33,241 bases of DNA from Leptospira biflexa. GTDB lineage: Bacteria > Spirochaetota > UBA4802 > UB4802. Under the pieces are notes generated by a model that had not been told where the DNA came from, searched no databases, and saw only the letters and a list, made by a program, of their open reading frames with translations. The stretch covers positions 75,314 through 108,554 of the forward strand of contig DYLU01000002.1 of assembly GCA_020721905.1 (NCBI GenBank). The letters are read 5' to 3'. Of the stretch, positions 27,229 to 33,241 are shown piece by piece. Position numbers and translations under genes: made by a program. The stretch's first letter is position 1. The number at the start of each line of letters is the position of its first letter.

Positions 27229-28675
27229 TTCCATTACAGTGTAATCTGAGCAGGGATTGTAGTACCAGTTGTCGGGCTTTTTTTATCTGCATTTCATCGT
27301 GTACTATATTTGGATTCAGCACACCATCATGCACGTCCAAAATGCAGTATTGTGCCCCTTGTGGAAATTTTTGTATACAATCACAGACAAGCTTTTTTGG
27401 TGTTTGTTTCAATGCAGTAGCAATAGTAAACCATCCACGATCAAATAGTATATAATACATCATCTGAGAATCAATATATTTTTTTAGCAGTAAGTTAAAT
27501 GGCATTGTATACAGCTTATTAATGTGTGATATGTTTTCCAGGTAAAGCTGGACTATTGTATACTGTGACAGAATTGTGTGATCATAAGTATATGTTTTGT
27601 TTAAGTATGAAGCTAAACTGTTTATTCGCCGGGAAGATAGATACCGGGATAGTTGATTGAAAAGCTTTGCATTATCAATAAAAGCTGTGGCGATAGTTAC
27701 ATCGTCACAATGTGATAAAATTGTGTACAGTAATCCAGATTTTTCTATTTCAGAAAACCATGTTTCAAATGTTTTTTTCTGAAATGTTGATACAATAGAA
27801 AGATGGTGCAAAACGTTGGTAACCTGATCAATAAAATTTCCAAATTCAAAATATGGTCTGGTTCTTAGTTTTAAATTCAAATAAAGAATTTCTTCAAAGG
27901 CATATATACCTTCCATGATGTCCCTTGCTGTTATATGGTGTATAGTGTTCCCAACATGAAGAATATCCGTTATAAGGTTACTTGAAATATTGTATTTAAT
28001 TTTTAACGAATGCTGTGGAAATGCCCGTGTTATAAGATACAGATGGTAAGGAGTAAGAATCTTTTCATTCAATAAAAAGTATATTAATTTTTGGAATTCA
28101 TAGTCTTCCATTGTTTCAAGGATTATTGGCAAAGACGGGAACAGGTTGTAGGGGTCGTTGAAGAATTGTAAAAATTGTGTTTCGATATCATTCAATGAAT
28201 TGTATGTAGTATAATTGCTAACTTTTATTCTAAATAATGTGAAAAATTCTAAGGGGATATATATTGTAAAATAACCATCATCACGGTGTGGTGTGTTACA
28301 GCGAATATATGCACTAAAAAAAATATGTATACTATCAGAAGGCGTATTTTCAGGAAGATTATCTACTGCAAGAGTAGCCTGTAATCTAATTTTTGATAAT
28401 ACACTGATGCGCAGTGCAATACCGGAAATGTTTTGTTGAATATACTCTTTGATAACCTTGAAAATATCTTCATTATCGGTTGTTATGATTATTGGATACC
28501 GTTTTTGCGTTAATCTTTTTAATGTTATTACTAAATGGTATTTTTTTTGAAATTTAATTCCTGCCTGCCATGGCGATAATGAAATCCCTTTATATACACC
28601 TGTCCTTGAAAGGATATTATCAAGACCATACAATAAAATGTAAAAAATAAGGTGTGATGCGGTATTATAAAACAT
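27209..28675 (-). CDS. Large helical protein of unknown function
   Basis: 488 aa, no signal peptide beyond a mildly hydrophobic start (HLIFYILLYGL). The N-terminal 190 residues look like mixed alpha/beta and the rest is almost all helical. Two stretches, CDDVTIATAFI...LFNQLSRYLSSRRI and the C-terminal ILFDRGWFTIATALKQTP with NPNIVHDEMQIKKARQLVL, have the acidic-turn/helix rhythm of FliG-type armadillo repeats, but I see no FliG signature that settles it. No catalytic motif was found. A purine-rich AAGGGA precedes the ATG at a long spacing. The 145-base gap to the PP2C gene (28676-28820) holds nothing clear. Confidence 0.7.
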   Translation of the reverse strand: MFYNTASHLIFYILLYGLDNILSRTGVYKGISLSPWQAGIKFQKKYHLVITLKRLTQKRYPIIITTDNEDIFKVIKEYIQQNISGIALRISVLSKIRLQATLAVDNLPENTPSDSIHIFFSAYIRCNTPHRDDGYFTIYIPLEFFTLFRIKVSNYTTYNSLNDIETQFLQFFNDPYNLFPSLPIILETMEDYEFQKLIYFLLNEKILTPYHLYLITRAFPQHSLKIKYNISSNLITDILHVGNTIHHITARDIMEGIYAFEEILYLNLKLRTRPYFEFGNFIDQVTNVLHHLSIVSTFQKKTFETWFSEIEKSGLLYTILSHCDDVTIATAFIDNAKLFNQLSRYLSSRRINSLASYLNKTYTYDHTILSQYTIVQLYLENISHINKLYTMPFNLLLKKYIDSQMMYYILFDRGWFTIATALKQTPKKLVCDCIQKFPQGAQYCILDVHDGVLNPNIVHDEMQIKKARQLVLQSLLRLHCNGTIHCEV

Positions 28676-28820
28676 TGCTGAAAAGATCCCTTAATGTACT
28701 TTTTTTAATGTGAAGTAATGTATTGTATTACCACACTGCCAGTGGCAACCAATCATTTTTTACAGTAAAAAAGTTCAGGATTAAATATTTTAAAGCAAAA
28801 TACAATATAATAATTATAGA

Positions 28821-29978
28821 TTATGAAAAATCAATATACATAAATGCAATATCATCCTTGCGGTCATGAAGTGGAGAAAAATGGTCAAGTGCCTGTAAAA
28901 GATGCTCACAGAAATCTTCGGGTTTTTCATTGTGTTGTTTTAAAAATTTTGCAAGTCTTTGTTCCCCAAATTCCTCTTTATTCTCATCCTTTATTTCAGT
29001 TATTCCATCAGTATAGAGAATGCACCTGTCACCGTGCTCAAAATGAATGGTTTTTTGTTCATAAAGTGATTCGTCCTGGATACCTAAAAATAAACCGTTG
29101 GTATCAAGAGCAATAATTTTGTCAGAGCTTTTTCTGTAGAATAGCGGGCGCGTGTGCCCTGCATTTGTGAATGAAACGGTATTTTTTTCTACATCAATGA
29201 GCATATAGAATGCTGTAATGTATTGCATATCTAAAAGTAATCCGCGCATTTCTTCATTAATTTTTATCATTAATTCCTGAGTATTCAATATTCCATATGC
29301 ATAAATACTAAAGATCATCTTTGCCATGCTCATAACAAGCGCAGCCGGAATGCCGTGACCGGTAACATCAGCTATAAGTGCACCAACTTTTGAATCAGAA
29401 ATTTTGTAGCAATCAAAAAGATCACCACCAATATCAGCAATAGGAAGATATCGTCCGCTGATAGATGGGTATGGAACAAAAGAAAAATCTTTAGGAATGA
29501 TAAATTGCTGAAGCCGTTTTGCATATTCCAGCTCTTTTTGAATAAGCTGATTTTTTTCATAAAGTTCGTCATGGGCACTTTTTAATCGAAGCAATGACTG
29601 AACTCGTGCTACCAGTTCTTTTTGATTTAAAGGTTTTAACAAAAAATCATCTGCACCAATGGTTAATCCCTTAATTTTTGAGTTTAAGTCATCAAGGCCC
29701 GTCATAAGGATGACCGGGATAAATTCATCTCCAATGTATTGTTTAAATTGTTCCAGAAAACCAAATCCATCCAGATTGGGCATAACAATATCAACTAATA
29801 TTAAATCAAACTGTTTTGATTTTAATGCATTGAGCCCTTCTAATCCATCTGCAGCTTCAAAAACATTTATATTATATGCTGAAAGAGTATTTTTCACAAT
29901 GGCTCTGTTTAATTTGCTATCATCAATAACCAGTATGTTTTTTGATATATCAGATGAATGAAAAGGTTGTAAGATCAT
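28821..29978 (-). CDS. Response regulator with PP2C-type (SpoIIE/RsbU) phosphatase output
   Basis: 385 aa. The receiver domain (about 13-130) is intact: acidic pair Asp19/Asp20, phospho-acceptor Asp63 (LILVDIVMPNLDGF), Thr93 and Lys115 (LLKPLN). A coiled-coil linker (about 132-160) ends in KRLQQFIIP, then the PP2C SpoIIE-type domain (about 170-385) with metal-binding IGGDLFD, ALIADVTGHGIPAAL and the closing DRKDDIAFMYID. Such proteins dephosphorylate anti-anti-sigma (STAS) proteins in partner-switching control of sigma factors. No STAS or anti-sigma kinase gene is in the window. The gene starts 13 bases after the GGDEF gene. Confidence 0.94.
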   Translation of the reverse strand: MILQPFHSSDISKNILVIDDSKLNRAIVKNTLSAYNINVFEAADGLEGLNALKSKQFDLILVDIVMPNLDGFGFLEQFKQYIGDEFIPVILMTGLDDLNSKIKGLTIGADDFLLKPLNQKELVARVQSLLRLKSAHDELYEKNQLIQKELEYAKRLQQFIIPKDFSFVPYPSISGRYLPIADIGGDLFDCYKISDSKVGALIADVTGHGIPAALVMSMAKMIFSIYAYGILNTQELMIKINEEMRGLLLDMQYITAFYMLIDVEKNTVSFTNAGHTRPLFYRKSSDKIIALDTNGLFLGIQDESLYEQKTIHFEHGDRCILYTDGITEIKDENKEEFGEQRLAKFLKQHNEKPEDFCEHLLQALDHFSPLHDRKDDIAFMYIDFS

Positions 29979-29991
29979 AGTACCTGCTCCC

Positions 29992-32172
29992 TCACTTTAC
30001 TTTTATTGATGATGAAAAAAGCGCATATTGCTGTTCAATATATGGCCCGGAAGAATATGCAATATTAATATCTTGTATTATTCTGTATTCTTCATCTTTA
30101 AGTATATTTGGAGCATAAAGAGGAAGATTAATCTGGTCGCAGAATAATCGTAGCCCGTTTATAATTTTAATTCTGTCTTTAAAGTAATGGAGATTGCGGA
30201 TTATATGTTCTGACAAAATTGCCAATGAAAATTCAATAGTAGAAAGTGACTGCAGTAAATTACTCCCAATGTAACAGTTTGAAACAGCAAATTCAACAGG
30301 TGTGGTATTTTTTGAACTTAATTCCTCATATTGCGGGATGAAAGAGTTTAATTCTATCTCGTCAATAGCTAAAACTATTTTGTCCAGTGAAAGTTTAGTA
30401 CACACTTCCTGAAGGGTGCTTATCTGTAAAGGAAGGTCTATAGAGGGGATCCAGTTGATAATAATAGGTAAATGGAATTTGTTAGCCGATACAATATTTG
30501 CCAGTGAAGAAACAAACTGTATGTAATGTTCCTGTGATTTAATTGCATTTTTTATCATTATATCAAAAAAGTTTTTTGCTGATACCAGCTGTTTGCTTAT
30601 TACATGACTCATTGATCGAGTAAAATCAGTATTATATACTGGTAATAAAAAAATATAATCACTGATATCTTTTTTTGAATGAATTGCCTGCCAAAAAGAG
30701 GAAATAATTTCTGCTTCATTTGCAAGTGATAGCAGGGGGGAGAAATTGGATTTCATTGACTTGATTTCCTGAAGTATTTTTCTGGCCAGATGTTTATGGA
30801 ATGGAACCACACCATGGGCATAGTGAATTTCAACGTGGTGATGTATTGATTGCAGTGATATATCCAGTACCAGTTCTTTGCAGAGTTTTGTGAATTCTGA
30901 AACATTAGTTTTTAATGATGATGGGAACGGAAACAGGATTGCTATCTCATAATCATAAATATCTGCAATAGTTACATATCGTTCATACGGGAAATGAATC
31001 TCGCAAATCTTGGGTATGAGTAGAGAAATATTCTCAATATCATATTCAAAATTTTTATATCCTCTATACTGGTAAAAATCAACAAGTGGTAATGCTTTAA
31101 TCATTAAAACGCCTATTGCATCTATTGATGTTTCAGATGAAAGCATGTTTTCAAGGACAACTGGAAGGTAGTGATACCCTGTAACAGCTTCGTGAAGAAA
31201 TGGGTCAATGAAGATGTTTTTGATTATTTTATTTGTTTTAATATATTCCCAGAATTTATCGTTTCGGGACATTATTGGACTGAAAGCATAGACACGGTTT
31301 CGTCCATCAGTTTTTGCTGAGTATAATGCCTGATCTGCTCGTGACAGTAATTCTGATAAATTGGTGCCCATTGAAGGGTATTCTGAAATGCCGGCGGAAA
31401 AGCTGACTGAAAATGTTTTATCAGGGGTATTTGTTTTAAAGTTGATGCTTGAAAACTGGAGCCTGATGCGGTCAATACATTTTTTTGCTTCTGTTGCCTG
31501 AATACCGGGACAAATAACGACAAACTCTTCACCACCAAATCGTGCAGGTGTATAATTCTCTGATTGCAGTGATTTTAGCATATTGGCTAACTGTATCAGG
31601 ACTATATCCCCCACAGGATGGCCATAGGTATCATTAATATTTTTAAAATGGTCAATATCTATAATTGCTATTGAAACACAGCTGTGAATGTTGCTTTCTA
31701 TCTCAAATGAAAAACGACGGAAAAATTCTTTGCGGGTAAAAAGGCCAGTGAGGTCGTCGGTTACTGATAATAGATACAGTTCATCATGCTGTATCAGTTT
31801 TGCATGGACCAGAGAAATAAGTTCCTCATTTTTAAAAGGTACAGGCAGATATCCATCGGCACCTGCATCAATAGCGGCAATTCTATCGTGTATTTCATTA
31901 TTATACCCAAAGACTATGCAGGGAACATAACGGGTTATAGAATTTTTCTTTATAAGGCTGACAAGCTCAAACGCGTTGATGTCGGAAATATCGGTACCAA
32001 CTAAAATTATATGGGGCAATTTGTATGAGATAAGGCTTAAAACTTCCATGCCAGTTTTTGTAAGTGTGATAGTATATAAAGAGTCAGAAAAAACCTTAGT
32101 AATGGTACTCACAGCATCTTCATCTTTTGAAACAATAAAAATCTGATAATTTTTTTCTATTTTTATTGTCAT
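29992..32172 (-). CDS. Pseudo-receiver GGDEF protein with degenerate GGDEF/EAL-like C-terminus
   Basis: 726 aa. Residues about 9-127 are a receiver fold in which the phospho-acceptor position is Gly59 (ILVGTDISDINAF) and the conserved Lys is Val (YLPVPF), so it cannot be phosphorylated normally. Residues about 135-298 are a diguanylate cyclase domain with an intact RFGGEEF (213-217) and DIDHFKNINDTYGH, but no RxxD inhibitory site before it. Residues about 320-470 look like a second, degenerate GGDEF (IYDYEIAILFPF). The end (about 490-726) follows the EAL fold (LDKIVLAIDEIELN in place of LEITE) without the catalytic residues. It is probably an active cyclase with sensing domains. Next to pyrF (5 bases) and the PP2C gene. 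Confidence 0.88.
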   Translation of the reverse strand: MTIKIEKNYQIFIVSKDEDAVSTITKVFSDSLYTITLTKTGMEVLSLISYKLPHIILVGTDISDINAFELVSLIKKNSITRYVPCIVFGYNNEIHDRIAAIDAGADGYLPVPFKNEELISLVHAKLIQHDELYLLSVTDDLTGLFTRKEFFRRFSFEIESNIHSCVSIAIIDIDHFKNINDTYGHPVGDIVLIQLANMLKSLQSENYTPARFGGEEFVVICPGIQATEAKKCIDRIRLQFSSINFKTNTPDKTFSVSFSAGISEYPSMGTNLSELLSRADQALYSAKTDGRNRVYAFSPIMSRNDKFWEYIKTNKIIKNIFIDPFLHEAVTGYHYLPVVLENMLSSETSIDAIGVLMIKALPLVDFYQYRGYKNFEYDIENISLLIPKICEIHFPYERYVTIADIYDYEIAILFPFPSSLKTNVSEFTKLCKELVLDISLQSIHHHVEIHYAHGVVPFHKHLARKILQEIKSMKSNFSPLLSLANEAEIISSFWQAIHSKKDISDYIFLLPVYNTDFTRSMSHVISKQLVSAKNFFDIMIKNAIKSQEHYIQFVSSLANIVSANKFHLPIIINWIPSIDLPLQISTLQEVCTKLSLDKIVLAIDEIELNSFIPQYEELSSKNTTPVEFAVSNCYIGSNLLQSLSTIEFSLAILSEHIIRNLHYFKDRIKIINGLRLFCDQINLPLYAPNILKDEEYRIIQDINIAYSSGPYIEQQYALFSSSIKVK

Positions 32173-32177
32173 TATTG

Positions 32178-33020
32178 TTAATATCCCAGTGTTTCGTTTA
32201 AAATTTTTAATGCCTCAACCGCCGCCTCATCATACTTTTTACTCTGGTATTGTGATTCCTTATATGCATAGTTAATACTACTGGAAGCATTGACCCGATG
32301 CAAGCCTTTGTTTTTTGAGTTGTTCAATATTGTGATAATTGCTTCCATGTCACCTCCCTGAGTGCCAATGCCGGGGATGAGAAGTGGAATATCTTTCCCG
32401 GATGATTCAAATACTGTGATAATATCATTGAGTTGCTGAGGAAATGTTGCACCTGCCACAGCACCAATACCCGGAGTATACCATTCAACAATTTTTTTTG
32501 CAATTAATACATACAGCGGTTCATTGTTGACAACAATATCCTGTATTTCTGAAGAACTTTTATTGGAGGTTTTGACAAGAACATAAAACCCTTTTTCGGG
32601 ATAGTTACTGGTAAATGGCTTGATGGAATCGAATCCTAAATATGGTGACAGGGTAACGGCATCTGCATTAAAAAATTCAAAGGCTTCTTTTGCGTAGGCT
32701 GTGGCAGTCTTGCCTATATCACCACGTTTTACATCAAGAATCACCGGAAATCCTTCATTCCTGAACATGGTGATGACATCACATAAAGCATGCACACCTT
32801 CCATGCCGTACTGTGCATAAAAAGCGTAATTTGGTTTTACACATGCGGGATAAATATGGTATTGCAAACATTTGTTGAGTATTCCCTCGTAGAAGGCTAC
32901 AATCGTATAACGTACCGATTCCTTTTTTATGGGAATATCTTCAAGTACCGGATCAAGCCCCATGCACACAATACTTTTATTTTTCCTGGAGTAATATAAT
33001 AACAATTCACAATAGTTCAT
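32178..33020 (-). CDS. pyrF: Orotidine 5'-phosphate decarboxylase (type 2)
   Basis: 280 aa, the length of the longer PyrF subfamily. It converts OMP to UMP, the last step of pyrimidine synthesis. The N-terminal VCMGLDPVLEDIP and the catalytic PVILDVKRGDIGKTA block (Asp96, Lys98, Asp101) are diagnostic; LVKTSNKSSSEIQ and IPGIGTQGGD carry the phosphate-binding loop. It follows the macro-domain gene without a gap and precedes the GGDEF gene by 5 bases, so it is part of a mixed operon with signalling genes. Confidence 0.95.
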   Translation of the reverse strand: MNYCELLLYYSRKNKSIVCMGLDPVLEDIPIKKESVRYTIVAFYEGILNKCLQYHIYPACVKPNYAFYAQYGMEGVHALCDVITMFRNEGFPVILDVKRGDIGKTATAYAKEAFEFFNADAVTLSPYLGFDSIKPFTSNYPEKGFYVLVKTSNKSSSEIQDIVVNNEPLYVLIAKKIVEWYTPGIGAVAGATFPQQLNDIITVFESSGKDIPLLIPGIGTQGGDMEAIITILNNSKNKGLHRVNASSSINYAYKESQYQSKKYDEAAVEALKILNETLGY

Positions 33021-33241
33021 TCACGAAAGCTCCTGTAAATGTTTTGTATAGATTGCATAGTTCTCATCATCAAAAAGCACAAAATAAACGTCTATAAAAA
33101 AATTTTCTTTTTCCATGAACTCAATGACAGTTGATAGTGCTATGCTGCATGCTTCATCTTTTGGGTATCCATACACGCCGGTGGAAATAGCTGGAAATGC
33201 AATTGATTTACAGCCATTGTCCTTTGCAAGCCGCATACTGT
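33021..33241 (-). CDS. Macro-domain protein (partial, 5' end outside the window)
   Basis: Only the C-terminal 72 or so residues are present. KSIAFPAISTGVYGYPKDEA is the macro-domain phosphate loop that binds ADP-ribose, and the rest (IDVYFVLFDDENYAIYTKHL) matches the last strand and helix. An ATG at 33236 is only an internal Met: the frame runs open to the window edge and macro domains need about 100 more residues upstream. These proteins remove ADP-ribose or deacetylate O-acetyl-ADP-ribose. It is the first visible gene of the operon macro-pyrF-GGDEF-PP2C. Confidence 0.9.
   Translation of the reverse strand, partial: SMRLAKDNGCKSIAFPAISTGVYGYPKDEACSIALSTVIEFMEKENFFIDVYFVLFDDENYAIYTKHLQELS

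Overview
The window is a chromosomal segment from a low-G+C (roughly one third G+C by eye) diderm bacterium and it contains the replication origin. The envelope genes suggest two membranes: several predicted lipoproteins, a lipoprotein-type lytic transglycosylase, a FecR-domain exported protein, a tandem LEA14-like lipoprotein and a SPOR protein. Together with a DUF115/Maf-type protein, an unlinked hisD and a receiver-PP2C regulator, this looks most like a spirochaete or a close relative. That assignment is inference from gene content, not a marker-gene placement.

Left part (1-9.8 kb): a TPR protein overlaps surE. Next comes an overlooked small FmdB-type zinc-ribbon gene broken by one in-frame stop, then a CDP-alcohol phosphatidyltransferase with a degenerate N-terminal half. 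A run of exported proteins follows: an unknown secreted protein, a HEAT-repeat lipoprotein overlapping a FecR-domain protein, an Slt-type lytic transglycosylase directly after an unknown exported protein, and a divergent LEA14-like lipoprotein. The shared theme is the periplasm and cell wall.

Middle part (9.8-17.8 kb): mannose-1-phosphate guanylyltransferase (manC), a cysteine-rich putative metal-binding protein, a J-domain protein with half a zinc centre, a solitary hisD, a small lipoprotein and an amidohydrolase. The tight trio DUF115/Maf - coaE - SPOR then ends at a strong bidirectional terminator shared with gyrA.

Origin region (17.8-27.2 kb): all genes lie on the minus strand in the order dnaA, dnaN, recF, DUF721/DciA-like, DUF370/RemB-like, gyrB, gyrA, with several 4-base start/stop overlaps. 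DnaA-box-like sites lie on both sides of dnaA. Upstream is a helically phased cluster plus a near-perfect palindrome just before the dnaA start. In the dnaA-dnaN gap are two TTATTCACA boxes, one followed by GAT trios that resemble a DnaA-trio unwinding element. Together these look like a bipartite origin. In the lines sampled by hand the plus strand changes from C-rich to G-rich close to dnaA.

Right part (27-33.2 kb): a small PC4-like single-strand-DNA-binding protein sits next to the origin. It is followed by genes that all run towards the origin, so they are probably on the lagging strand: an unknown helical 488-aa protein, a receiver-PP2C phosphatase, a GGDEF protein with a pseudo-receiver and degenerate GGDEF/EAL-like C-terminal parts, pyrF (type 2) and the end of a macro-domain gene cut by the window edge. 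The last four form a probable operon. No tRNA, rRNA, CRISPR array or insertion sequence was seen.
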